From Diprion similis (taxonomy: Eukaryota; Arthropoda; Insecta; Hymenoptera; Diprionidae), in assembly GCF_021155765.1 (NCBI RefSeq), contig NC_060105.1:434001-498000 (forward strand): a stretch of DNA of 64,000 bases, in the 5' to 3' direction. Below, one piece after another: positions 1 through 13,300 of the stretch (positions are counted from its first letter, which is position 1; each line of letters begins with the position of its first letter). Made by a program: the position numbers and the translations under genes. A model generated the notes under the pieces. It ran no database searches. It saw only the letters and a program-made list of their open reading frames with translations, and was not told the DNA's origin.

Positions 1-244
1 CAAACATAGAGAAAACCAAAATTAGCAAGACTTTGCAATTAAGTTCATTAGGACTACAATTTGTTTTGTATGTGTGAATAAACATGAAAGATCAGTCCTA
101 AGTAAAATATTGGATCGATACCAACTGAATACAAATGGAAATAAATTCATGCTTTGTACCTAAATTGATTAATTGTAAATATAAAAGGCAGGATTGTTTC
201 TATAAAGAATAGCAAAGTGTATAGAAGTACAGCAAGCGATATAC

Positions 245-573
245 CTGAGTTAATAAGGTTAGCGCTTCTAAATTCAAGCAAAGGATGCTCAAATATTCTT
301 TGATGTTTCTTGTTAAGCCATGCTGTTTGAGGTGGTACCTTGTCGATTACTCGGACATATGATACCAGCTCATTATCCAATAAATATTCCACAAGGTTCC
401 GTCCGATAAAACCACATCCTACACAAAGTTGATAAGATTATGAATGGCGAGAAGGTTGACTGTGCTGAGTTTCTTTATTCAGCTTCTTCTGTCCCAACAT
501 AGCATATGAATGATAAGTGATTACCTCCCAGAACGATTACTCCTGGTTTTGTATCAAAATTGACAGTTTCCAT
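245..573 (-). CDS. NAD(P)-binding Rossmann-fold protein, epimerase/NmrA-like, 5' part
   Basis: Two exons are visible: 525-573 (start ATG at 573) and 245-418, joined in phase 1. The gene then runs off the left edge after a GT donor at 243-244. The join gives a glycine-rich loop VLGGCGFIGRNL around residues 14-25, which is the GxxGxxG dinucleotide-binding turn of extended short-chain dehydrogenases. It is followed by YLLDNELVSYVRVIDK, the second beta strand, whose aspartate fits NAD binding. The frame-continuous hydrophobic tail read past residue 74 is intron. The family resembles an insect NAD-dependent epimerase/dehydratase-like protein of unknown substrate. About 74 residues are seen, too few to fix the enzyme. 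The gene is divergent from the receptor gene at 1838. Confidence 0.65.
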
Positions 574-1837
574 TGCTGATGACCATTCGAGGGGTAAAAA
601 AGGCAACCGGGTAAATGCAATTATTAAGAAACTACGCGTATTATAGTACAACAGAATAAACGCTTAAACAATGTAACGAGCAATTTGTCATCGAATACAC
701 GGAGTGTCGAACGAGGGCCCGATTTGATAAACTACGTATGTCAACGTCCTTCTTATACCACTAAAGGATCTCATAACCTCGCAAACCAAGAATGAATTAC
801 TGTCTGACACTACGACTCTAACGAGGATTTGGTACTGGTACTGTCAGGAAGTCGGACTGATCCACCGATCTCCATGCGAGCTGCAACGAGCTGTTTGCCC
901 AAACCGTGGAGCATATACTACTGGACGTTACGTAGCTACCCATGCCGCCAACCTCGCTGGCAATAACTGCAGCCGAAGTGATGGGCAAGCGAGATATATA
1001 CTCGGGATACTCCGTCTCTCTCACTCTGCGATTGATTGGCTGAGTGGAAACGTATCAGCCAACCAGGTGTAGAGCAAGAGAACAGGCTGTAACGAATATG
1101 TCCTCGCTCTCCCTTGCTCACTCCTCCGCCATACTTTATGTACACGCAAGGCTACCGCCAGTGGTATATCTGAAGATCCTACGGAAAATTTCTCATGCGA
1201 AGACCTTCCCTTATCTACTCGTCTATTTACGAACTTTGGGTGGATCCAGGTGTAATTTTATTGTTTTACACTTACGGTCCGTCTTGTGTTAAATCTCCCA
1301 GCGTTAATTCCAGTCAGCACAGCAGAACACTGCAATTTTCCCCCCGTCCTCAGCGCCCCCTATCAAGCCCTTACCCACGGAGCAAAGTTCACACGGTCAG
1401 TAGTCTTTATACATTCTCAAGTCGTCAGTGCTCGGTCATGCAGACTTTCCAATCTTGGTAATTGGAATTAACGGCGTCATGTAGTGCTGGTCGTCTATTG
1501 TCACTCGCGTGTATTTGGCGTATATTTTTATAATAACTACGAGGATATTCCATCACTATTTCTCAGAAACTTTATCACAACACTACAGATACGCATCGAC
1601 GATCGCATACGTATATTTATTCATTGTATCTGATTGTGAATAAGATATTGAGTTCAAGAATCCACGAAGTTCTGGGCCAGTAGCATTTGTGTGTCCTCGG
1701 TGGATAAGTGAATGACATGAGGCTGTGTTGTGCGCGGCTTGTTGAGTGAGAGAAATGTGTCGCCGAGTGAATTACTACAAATTGCTCAACAGCTAATAGC
1801 CGCAAAATTACTGTTATGCTTCTGTGATCCTATTACA
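574..1837. other. Divergent intergenic/5' region
   Basis: No convincing coding exon on either strand. It separates two head-to-head genes and should hold both promoters and the untranslated leaders. Only short unsupported open frames are present. Confidence 0.6.
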
Positions 1838-4800
1838 ATGCCTCCGTATTTGATGATACTACCATGCCTACTGGGGTTACTAGGTACATTCCAAGTATTA
1901 TATGTACACATATCGAAATTCTTTCGTAACAGTCGCTAGTTGCCCGTTTACACACTCGGCGATTATACACTGGGATGTGTATCGTGTTTCCCAAAATTTG
2001 TTGATTCAACGCCAGTATCCCTCCATCGCTCGAAAAATTCATGTTTTCGAATGACAGAATGCAATTTCTGTTTGACTCTCTGATTAATGAGTTTTGTCAT
2101 GAAAACACTATACCACCTACACATATACATTGCTGGCGAGGAATTGTTTTTTCGATTCTTGCTTCAGCAGCAATTGAACTCCACTAGTTGGCGCCTACAT
2201 CTGATAGTCTATACTTTTTCTTATGTTTTCAAGCGTAGGGCGAATATTTACGAGTACGTTTCATAATATTCTGCGGGCTTGTCTGGAAGAAAAAAAGATT
2301 TGATCCAATTTACTTATGTTTACAGGCACATCATTTGCCCACGATGTTAAGGGAGTAACGTATTGCGAGTTTTACAATGAGTCTATGTGTGTGGACCAGC
2401 AAAAAAACTGTTTTAAACAAGAAGAATGTAGTCCCCAAGAATCTGAAAAACGTAATCACTGCTATGTACTTTGGGAAAGAAATAGTACTACTGGACAGAC
2501 TAATATTAAATTAAAGGTTCTTACATGTTTAAAATTCCTATGTCTGGAGTTTGCCTGATTAAATGCAAAAGAATCTTAACTAATGTCACGTATTCGTGTT
2601 ACTTAACAGGGATGCTTCTTAGATAATAAGGATTGCTATGACAAAGCGCAATGCATTGAAAAGAGAAACGAACGAACAAAATTGTTTTTTTGTTGCTGCG
2701 ATGGAAACATGTGTAATCAAAATTATACATGGGATCCTACGCAATCACCTCTACAGACCGATGATGATCACCCAGACGGAGGTGAGTCAATTTTTCAAAA
2801 TTTGTGAAACACATGTTGTAAAATACTGCTTGACCTTTGAGGAATGGTGGGAAAAAGGAGGTCAGACAATAGTACGGTAGAAAAAATTTGAAAACAAAAT
2901 ATTTTAATATTTTTACACCTCTGTGCAATTCGTTACTACAATAAACTATTTTTCATAGAACGTGAACCAGTTCCAGTAAACGATGAACAGCATTACATTA
3001 CTATTGTTGTATCGGTCTCTATTCCGATGTTATTACTTGCATTCATCCTACTCAGCTTATACTGGTTTTATCGACAACGTAAACTAACCTACTTCAACGA
3101 GGTAAATTTTTTATACCTGTTTGGATTGCGAATTCATCGAGATAATGGGCTTTGATATACTCTCATTGATATTTCAATGTCTAGGTGCCGACATTAGAGC
3201 CTTTGCCATTACCACAACCTTCCCCAAATTTGGGTCTACGGCCAATTCAACTCTTAGAAATCAAAGCTCGCGGTCGTTTTGGGGCTGTGTGGAAAGCACA
3301 GCTGAAAAATGATGTTGTTGCTGTCAAAGTTTTTCCCATCCAAGATAAACAATCTTGGCAGTCGGAGCAAGAAATATTTAAACTGGCGCATATGGATCAT
3401 GAAGACATATTACGCTATATAGGAGTTGAAAAGCGAGGGGACAACCTTCAAGCTGAATTTTGGCTAATAACTGCGTATCATGAGAAAGGATCGCTATGTG
3501 ACTTCCTTAAGGCTAATGTTGTCACATGGCCTGAAATGTGCAAAATTGCAGAGTCTATGGCAAGGTAGAATAGATGATAAGTTATTTAAACTCTGATGAC
3601 AATTTGAGCCATATCTTTGATTTGGCAGCAGAAGGGCCTAATTATGAATATCTACTTTATTTAGGGGCCTAATGCATCTGCACGAGGAAATACCAGCAAA
3701 TAAAGCTGATGGATACAAGCCAGCAGTCGCACATCGTGATTTTAAATCGAAAAATGTTCTCCTCAAAGCTGACATGAGTGCCTGTATAGCTGACTTTGGG
3801 TTAGCTTTAATCTTTCATCCTGGGAAGCCATGCGGCGATACGCACGGACAGGTAGAGATAGTATGAATTTTATGCTATTTATTAATACAATTTAGAAACA
3901 AGGTCAAAGTTCGTTAGACTAACACAACGAAACGTTGAATATTATTGTTCGGAACTTTTAGAATTTGTTTGTAGGGATAAGTTGCAAAGCAAGTATAATG
4001 CTCTCTCTCACTAATAGTCGAGGACTTACTGCATTTCTGATAATACGAAAGTTGCAAAATAAAAATCTTCATGCCCTCTCGTCTTCCGTTAACATTATAA
4101 ACTTCAACCTTGTATTCTCGAAACTAAACTCTTCAACACAGCAAAATATTGTTCGCGAAACAAACACACGTACCTATATCAGTGTGTATACGCCATAGGT
4201 TGGTACCAGACGTTATATGGCACCCGAGGTACTGGAAGGTGCAATTAACTTTACCCGTGATTCTTTTCTGCGGATCGATATGTATGCTTGCGGATTGGTA
4301 CTGTGGGAATTAGCATCGAGATGTACTGTCCAAGATGTAAGCAGTTTTTGAAATTATTTTTCCATTCATTCGTTTTCACACTTGTAATGCTGTCGGCAAT
4401 TGTCAAAAAAATTTTAAGTTATCATCTTGTTTACAACAGGGTCCCATTGGAGAATACAGACTTCCTTTTGAGGAGGAAGTTGGCCTTCACCCAACATTAG
4501 AAGACATGCAAGAAAGCGTTGTTGTTAAGAAGGAACGCCCCCTCATATTAGAAACATGGCGAAAGCACCCGGTAAGTATCCCAACTGCATCAAGTTTCCT
4601 TTTTAATTTTCATTATTTACTCATTATTACTTTTCTTTTTGTCTGACAATCCCCAGGGTCTCTTATCACTCTGTGATACAATGGAAGAGTGTTGGGATCA
4701 TGATGCTGAAGCTCGATTGTCGGCATCGTGCGTTATGGAGAGAGTTGTTACTCTAGGCAGAACGTTACATCTTAACTCATCTACTTTGATACGCATGGAC

Positions 4801-4842
4801 CACAACAATGAGTCTCTTACCACCAAGGAATCTAGTATGTAG
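1838..4842 (+). CDS. put: Activin/BMP type II receptor (punt/ACVR2)
   Basis: Nine exons: 1838-1883, 2326-2516, 2610-2781, 2959-3101, 3185-3564, 3665-3851, 4199-4336, 4440-4571, 4657-4842. They join in phase to 524 residues, close to the usual ACVR2 length. Residues 1-20 form a signal peptide ([16 protein letters not shown] then TSFA). A cysteine-rich ectodomain follows, with the activin-receptor signature [11 protein letters not shown]. One membrane helix lies at about 150-174. The serine/threonine kinase has a glycine loop [11 protein letters not shown] (212-222), VAVK lysine 232, HRDFKSKN with aspartate 336, DFG with aspartate 354, and MAPE at 380-383. At the plasma membrane it binds activin/BMP-type ligands and phosphorylates type I receptors to signal through Smads. 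The start was chosen because it gives a clean signal peptide in phase. No defects seen. Confidence 0.96.
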
Positions 4843-6182
4843 TTAGTTTGTATGTATATTAGCTGTAGCCACACAGCACAACAACCGCTTCCCGTTCTAC
4901 ATTGCTTTATGTGCCAATCGGGAGCAATCGTAATCATGAGGTCAATTTTTATTTAATATTTGGCAACAATACACATTTGGGACACATCTTCACAATCATT
5001 AATATAGCATGACTTGATACAGTTGTAACACTATCATAATATTATTTATTGCCAAACTCATTGCAACTTTCAAAAATTGTTACTCTGCTAACTCTACTCG
5101 ACATCAGCCTGTTCCAAACTTTTATTAAAATGTCGTAATTGTGTCCCATTGGTCACATACTGTCCAAGATTTATTCAATTCGTGGTGCTTGTGCAAATTG
5201 ATAGTATGACAAATTATTTACAACCGATAGCAATCAAATAGGTATAGGCTACTCAAAACGAGGCAGCTGGCCCAAATGCTCTACAATGAATTGTACCATG
5301 GATTTGTGGACAAAAGCATGGGTAAATGTATGTTTGGGATATACCTATTTTGCACCTGTGAAGAGAAGAACAATCTTCTAATTTGACCAGTAATCAGTTT
5401 GCTACTCTTTCAGTAGAATGATTCATTTTCTCCCCTATAATTCTGTATGAGTCATTTCAGTTCACAATTGTTACCTGTGTAATACTACCTATTCACTTCA
5501 TCATTGTTAGTGAAATCTGAAACATCACAGCAGAACTTGTTAATTGTTGAGACACATATCTGGATAAATTTACGAAAATGAAACAGTGGTTCAAAAAATA
5601 TTTAGCTTGCATTAGCAGCAATTAATCCTAATATATTGAATGATGCAACATTGAGTGGAGTACATAGAAAGATGCAAGTACCTTTATTTTATTTGAATGA
5701 ACTGAATTTTCCAAAATATACACATAACTATTGAAGCTGTTTTTGAAATCTTGTCTCTTCTCTTCTCTTGTAACAATTGTTTGGTACTCAATACAATATC
5801 TATTTTTAGGATGGTGTAATTTGCAGATTGAAGTGAACTTGTTTGCTTCTTGGTGTTTAAGATTAGAGACAGAAAATCGACTGTCGTTGTTCGCCAGACT
5901 TGAAATTAAACATTGCAAAAACGCGAACCCGTTTCTAAACATTTCGAATTTATGATTTTCAGGCTTGAACAGCAATCAAATGAAGATTTTTTAAGCTGAA
6001 GTTTTTGTTAATGTCAAGGCACTCGTTTCTCTGTTTGAAGCAGATTTCAAGTGAGTGTCTTTGGCACTACTTAAAAGTTTTTACGTTCAAAACTTTATTT
6101 AAATATGACTCGTTTTTCAACAGTGTAGCTTGGTATACATGCGTTACACATGTGTGTCAGCAAGTAGGTGGGTGAGTCTGCC

Positions 6183-6198
6183 TGTGTGTGTGTGTGTG
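6183..6198. repeat. (TG)8 microsatellite
   Basis: Eight uninterrupted TG units. Confidence 0.9.
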
Positions 6199-8582
6199 AG
6201 TATGATTCGATGGTTTAAATAAGTCTTGGTATCAATAATTACCTTATATAAACTAACTATAGAAAAGTCAAGCTATTCAAAGAATATTAGCACATTCTCA
6301 ATTAGTGTTGCAAGATTGTTGCGCTCAACTTACAAGCTATTCATTCGTACTTGTGGGGACCCAGCTCAATTCGGTCACCCTGCAGACTTCAACCCTTCGA
6401 TTTTTTTTTTCAATGATATCTTGGGATTTGAAAAAGAAAAATGTGATATAAGTGGGTTCAATTCCAATTCATCAAAAATGGGACCATACGGCGAAAAACG
6501 ATGCGCATAGGTATGCATGATTACTATATGATTACATGAACATCCATATTCTCCGCTGTATAACCACATTTTTGACGAATTATAATTGAATCCATTCGCC
6601 AGTCAATAAGCTGTACTGTATCGATTGAAAAATAGGCAACAAACCATACAACGCTGATCGCTTGGAATGCTCAGCGAATAATAATTACGTTTTTATTCTG
6701 TTAAAATTCATACCTTTTAAACCATCGAAAATACAATTCAGAGGCAGCGCTTGAAATTTTTTGTTTTCAACGAGGAATTAGAAAAAAAAAAAAACGAAAA
6801 TTAATATTGTTCAAACTGTCGAAATATAGCATTTTCCTTTTCAAATCTATTCTTGTCAACTAAAACGTGATTTACAAATCTTAAAATTTTATTTCCAAAA
6901 TTTTGGATTCAGTGTTAACCCAATAAAGACCTTGTTGTTAACACAACTTTTCCATCTCCAGATATCATCAAATGAAAATTATTGGATTTCAAGACTTAAA
7001 AAAACTTTGGGCAACTTACAACTATGGAACGGGCTTCCGAAAAATTTCGAATTGAAATGGGGGAGGTACTATCACGTGGTATGAGATAATCCCGAAAGGA
7101 ACACAGAAATCGAAGGCGTTAATGTCTAGAGGGTGATCGAGTTAAGCTGGATTCCGACATTTATATTCAAACACTTCTTAATTATTCAGGAATTGCAGTT
7201 GGCAGCTCAGTCTATATTGTGCAAGAAGGTAGTGACAAATTCATTTGTCAACAAATTTTGGCATCTCAGTTATATCTATTCTATTAGAGACCACATATAG
7301 TCTTGTCAATTACCGGTACATTGTCAGCACTGGTCAAGAAACATACAATACCTGTCTAGTAATTCATAATTGTACATTCATTATTGTAATCATGTTAATA
7401 TATGAACTGTTTAATAACCATTGACACTTGCGGATACAGGTATATTTTACCTTACAGTATAAAATTGTAAGTACTAGTTATAGATAACGAATAATCATGA
7501 GATTGAAGTTCCTAACTTCAGTGCAACAAATATATAGGAGACAAATTTCATAACTGTAACCATTGGAGATGTGAAAGGGTGGGAAAAAAATTGGCATGCA
7601 ATTTATAATTTGATCACTAATTTGCCTACTTTTTTTCTCGTCCCTGAAACATTCAATGGTTAAAGTAGATGAATTATTTGTTCGTATTTTCTTATGATAA
7701 CGTTACAAACTTCAATCTCATAAGTAATTAAGTACCTAAATGTAAACAATTGTAGTACTTTGACTGTACTAAAAAGCACACACTCTCAATATTGCAACAA
7801 CTCCTGATACTAATATTTTAGCATTCACTGCAGGTATATAGAGACTGCTAATGTTTACAAGATCTGTCCAGTTTTTGATGGGCAACAGACAGTGAGAGAT
7901 ACACGGGAAATTGCAGTATTCTGCAATCATTTGCTCGATTGACATTACTATCACACTCAACGAGTCGGTATTCATGAGGTGCGAATGTATGAAAATTACC
8001 ACTAGTTCTACACGTGTAGTACCAAAAAGTACCAAAATCCCTCAAGAGGGTTTGGACCCAGGTCAGGAGTCTTGATATACATATAGTCAATGATTAAAGT
8101 GTGAACATTGGGAGCCCGAATTTTTTAATATGTCCTAATGGAAGCTTGAGTATTTTTAAACGAGCACATAGGTGGCTCAGAAAATGAAAAATTTTCTCAC
8201 TAAACAAATATTTCGTGGGTAATTAGAGATCTGGTACTTGGCAAGTACCTCCACTCCCTGCTTTTTAGTACCGTTATTGTAACTATGCGAAAATACATCT
8301 AAGTTACATTTTAGGCGATTGATTTTATAATTGTTTTTAATAAAAATCCCGAATGCATCTATTACTACATGTAGGCTGTATCATAACAAAGACCATGGTC
8401 AGAAAATACATGCACCTCGGTGCATATAGACTATTGTAAATATATATAAAGTGAATTAGCATGTAGGCATATGATAGAATAATTTTTATTTATCTCGATA
8501 AGTAGCGTGTAAACTGAAGAAATGGAATGTTCCTATATGTATGTACAAGTTAGCTTCGGCAGCTTACAACTTGACTTTTTCT

Positions 8583-8609
8583 CCCCCCCCCCCCCCCCCC
8601 CCCCCCCCC
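8583..8609. repeat. Poly(C) tract
   Basis: A run of 27 cytosines in AT-rich intergenic DNA. Length may be affected by sequencing or assembly error. Confidence 0.9.
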
Positions 8610-10328
8610 AAATATTCTGAAAGTAAGAAAATGGATGATGGGGATTCCTCTTTATAATTTGCATAATAGCATGTCGAAAATACTTGAACGTCCTCAATTT
8701 TCAAGATGGTCAACTGTAATAAAGCTAAAAATTAGTAAAAATTCATTACAGATTTTTGAGTACTCGCACGAGGCTTGTCTTTGTTTGAAAAATTTTACTT
8801 AACTTTGGCATATTTTTTCCTTGGAATGCAGCTTCCTGCTAATCTTTTGACGAAAATTACTAACTGTGTTGTATTTCATGTTCATTATCACTTGGTTTCT
8901 AGACATTGACGTGACAGTTGTAATGTTTTTTCTATAACATTTCTAGACTCCTACCCAGTTGATAAAAATGTGTGAAATCTATGAATTATTGTTAAATGAT
9001 AGCTCATAATTTGTAAACCTCGTTTGTATAATTAATACTTTATTATGAGAACATTCTGTTTGAAAGGAGTGTAAACTACATATGTACCCATAAACTTTAT
9101 CATTTTCTTTCTGTAAAAATTTACTATAACATACGTGTTTCATTATTTACGTATTGAAATAATAAAAAATATCAAGACATACGCTAATCGCAAACCCTGG
9201 AATCTTACCTTATCATGTAGCTACATACATACCTATACGTTTACGTACGTGCGTTATTATTGTATTCTAGGAGTACTGCATGTAAATAAATACGGTGCAC
9301 GTATAGTACAGCAGTATTCACTGCGCAACGTGGTTTCGGCGGTATCTGTCTTTTGTAGCCTTACGAGCCGATCATATTTTCTTTTTATTGGTCCAACACA
9401 TCTTTCGTGTGGGCAACGGTACGTTGTAGCTCATGCGATGCTTACACGTACTATCGGTAGGCAAAAAGAAAGGGGGAAACAGGCCCTGGAAGGAATCGAA
9501 TAAAAATATTTTGCGCCGACGCACAGTAAGGGTGAAAGTCAAGAACGGTTGGCGGACCTTGCCTTACAAATTGCAATCAATGGCACGGCGAGAGGGTGAG
9601 GGTGTTGCTACCGTCGGCTATTTATCCGATTTATCCCATTCGTCGAGTCTCTACTTGAGTTTCTTATTTTTCAATTCTGAACACGTTATTTGAGGTAAAT
9701 GTAGTAACTGACTACTGTCTCTTCAATGCACCGGCAGCATCAGGGGTGATTTTTTACGTATTACAACGCACGACTGTTACGTACGCGATACGCAACTGTT
9801 CGAAAAGGCATATTTCGTTACAGTCAGCCCAACATATACTACATTATTTTCTACGTATGTATACAAGTTCTGACAACACTCGCTACTTTGCTTACCCTAT
9901 AGCATTCTTAATGTTATATGGCAGGGTATAACACAAGATTTCATATTGACAACAATTATTTATGTATACTCCACGTTATCGAGAAATCTACGATGCCATT
10001 CGCAGTTTCAATTGAAAAACCCGTCTGCCCGTGAAAAATACTAAACTTTCTTTTGTATGAAAAAACTGAAATGATTAAATATGATTTTCTCTAGAGAGAG
10101 TGACGTATCTAATATGTGATACTAATTAAATAAAATAATTATCACTCCTAGTTAATTGTAAGACAAGAACGCCTAGCAGTAGGCAACCATCACTCTTCCT
10201 CGGGATTTTCCATTTCTACAGTCTTATTACAATACAGTAATTGGATCAATGAATAATTAGACTGTGTTGATTGTTAGTGCGTTAGCAGTACCAAATAATT
10301 TTGTTCTCTCGTATGTGTACAGTATTCT

Positions 10329-10355
10329 ATGGATAATAAGTTGAAGAAGCCTTGA
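10329..10355 (+). promoter_or_regulatory. Candidate upstream ORF of the SLC35F gene
   Basis: ATG at 10329 opens an eight-codon frame (MDNKLKKP) that stops at 10355, three bases before the main ATG at 10359. If the leader includes it, it could dampen initiation at the main start. The transcript start is not known. Confidence 0.35.
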
Positions 10356-10358
10356 AGG

Positions 10359-13300
10359 ATGGGTAGTGGTGGAGTCAGCGAAGTCCCAACAATATTTCAT
10401 CCCCGAAGATCACGTACTCCAAGCATCGTCTTGAACGAGGAACAACAGAACAACGGTCCTTATGCTAGTCCCGTGCAAGTTATACTGGAAACGTCTTCAG
10501 GTAATATCTACTGACTTCTGAGGAATCACTCCCAATAAGTACAGACTTATATATTAAGCTTGTGCGGGAAATATATAATATACATATATAATGTTAGACA
10601 CCATTTTTCAGGATGCGAACAACAAGGATGTAGCGCGAGCGGAGGATGCAGTGAAATTTCAATTGCTTGTAGATCTACGAATGACCCAGGCGGAGGAGGG
10701 CAAAGTCAACAGTCATATGCTCCAGGAAGTTCTTCAAATTCTCTATCAACATGTTATGCTTCTTGTTGTGCCGAATCGGCAAAGAAGGTAAACACTTTCT
10801 CAGTACGAATTCTACTGCAATTATGCTGAGGAAACTGTGGACTGTCAGAATTTGATTAGATAGTCTGTATATATTAGGAGTCCGTAGCAGTCATATATTG
10901 CATTTCAATTTATAGATCTACTTTGGAGTCTGTGTAACGATTTGCATAACGGCTAGCTGGGTTGGAGCAACCCATTGTATGAAATATTTATACTTTAAAA
11001 AACCAGAAACAGTTGGTCAAGAAGCTTCAATACCTTCTAATGTCTCTGGACTTCATCATCAGCATGTAAGTAGGTATCTCAGAAGGGGTACACAGCGCCT
11101 GTGAACATTGAGTAATGAGGTTTCAGCGAAATAAATTGTAGTGCAAATGTGATTTAATTAAGTGTGTATATTACTTACAGTTAACTCTGTCCTATAATGC
11201 ACCATTTTTCACGACATGGTTCTGCACAAACTGGGCAGTCCTGTATTTCCCGGTATACTTTCTGTGCCGAGTAGCGAGCACAAAATGCTCAAATCCATCG
11301 GAGATTGTCGCAGAAAGTCTTCGAGGTTTTCGAGACAAAGGGTTCACAGGCGGACGCTTCTTGACACGATGCAGTCTTTTTTGTGGTCTATGGGTAGTGA
11401 CAAATTACATGTACATTCATTCGCTAAGGATATTACTAGCAACAGATGTTATGGCTCTTTTTGCAACTAATGTTTGCTGTGTTTATCTTCTCTCCTGGGT
11501 TATTCTCCACGAACAATTTGTTGGCGTTCGGGTAAGACAAATGAATTGATTCGTAACTGATTGCAGCATAACATCGATTGAATATTTTGAATTACAGATA
11601 GTAGCAGTCATTTTGTGTGACACAGGAATTGCATTACTTGCATATATGGATGGTATCTCAGGTAGTCCAACTCTTGGTGGTGTAGTACTTGCAGTTTCGG
11701 CTGCTGCTGGTTCTGCAGTTTACAAAGTAAGTTACGATAATTCTAGTGTGGGATTGGATTATGCCAAATTTGTATTGAATTATTTCTTATACCACGGAAG
11801 AATACATTTTTTCCAACAATACAAGTCGATATGAAAATAATTCGAATCTGGTTGCAGGTATTATTTAAAAAGGTAATAGGGGAAACTACATTCGGTCAGG
11901 TTTCCCTTTTCTTTTCGTTGGTTGGGTTATGCAATGCTGCTTTACTGTGGCCAATTTGTCTCGCTTTGTATTTCTCGGGCGTCGAAAGTGTACAATGGAA
12001 TCGTCTCCCTTGGCCAGCTTTACTTTCGGCCAGTATTCTTCATTTGGGTTTGTTACACGATATTACTTTATTTCAATAATTCATAATAGTGAATGCATAT
12101 CAAGAAAGCAAAGTGCCGATGCGCTGTAATTCATATTTCGTGCTTGCGGCTCTGAAATCATCCGGTACTCACTAGCCTGTCATTGGCTTTGGTTAATATT
12201 CCAAGTTGTGTAGAAACTCTAAATTGAATAATTTTTTTACCCCGCTTACACAGTTGCCAACATGTTGGGGAACTTCAGCATTGCCTTGACTTACGATCTT
12301 TTCATAACTTTGGGATTAATCACCGCTGTACCTGTGTCTGCAGGTAGGATGATGATGCGATTTTATCGATTCTTGTAGGTCTGTCCGTATGCACCCATGC
12401 GAGCACCAAGCATATAGAATTGTGGCATTTGTTACAGCCCTTGATGTAGTCCTTTATGGCGCTCACTTTGTTGGCATGAAGTTGGCAGGGATAATATTGA
12501 TAGCAGTTGGATTCTTTCTTGTGATGTTCCCTGACAATTGGCCCGATTACATCACGCGATTGCTACGGTATGTACTTTGAATTCTTTTTGACTCCTCAGG
12601 ATTGTAGAATGCACTTTAGTTCTACTTAATTTCCATTATAGTTTTCAGTTTCTTAGGATTCATGTCCCTTTAACCTACTCTTGTAAATATAATTTGAATT
12701 TTTATCACTCATATCATACTTTGCACCAAATAGAAAGAGCATAGTTATACTACAGTAGGTTCTGCTTGAAAAATTCACTATATTCACAGTTTGTGCCTTT
12801 GATCTTCACTATAAATAGAAAGCATATTCTTCTCAAGTCTCAATTATGCCACAAGTGTATACCTACGTTCGTCGTTGATGTACATCAGAGTAACATTAAA
12901 TCTTTGATTTCTTTATGTGTTTTCAACAAATACACGAGACATTCGTTTAGGTCAAATTATGTTATTGCTGTAGTAGAATTGCAAGATAAGTTACACATGC
13001 CACTTAATTTTTCATCATCATCTGTTTTTGGAAGTAAAACAATATTTTAAAAACTGGTGACTCTGCGTTTAAGATAGGGGGTATTGCTTAGTAAATTGTG
13101 TCAAACGTGTAAGATTATTTTCACGATAGAATAGAATATTACATATATTCTATGTTTGTGTCCAAACTCGACTGTTTCTTGTTCCAATTGTGATTGTCTC
13201 ATCTTAGCAGGATTAGGATCGGACTGCTTAGGTTTAGGCTCACTCAGAATATAATGCATATTCGGGAACCACAGATTATTCACTGCCAACTGTTACATAA

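Larger units (their letters stand above)
4843..10358. other. Gene-free stretch with 3' and 5' flanks
   Basis: About 5.5 kb of AT-rich DNA between the receptor stop codon and the SLC35F start. I see no exon with both coding character and splice sites. It must hold the receptor 3' UTR and the promoter and leader of the transporter. The open frames at 5628-5975 and 9135-9503 look like chance frames without family resemblance. Confidence 0.55.

Noticed and set aside
5628-5975. 115-codon minus-strand ORF after the receptor gene
   Set aside because: Low-complexity composition, both strands open, no splice sites or family match.
9135-9503. 122-codon plus-strand ORF before the SLC35F gene
   Set aside because: No resemblance to a protein family and no joining exon; could at most be part of a leader.
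12389-12580. SLC35F ending at the stop codon at 12580
   Set aside because: Kept only as an alternative: the donor GTATGT at 12568 and in-phase tail exons give a better model.
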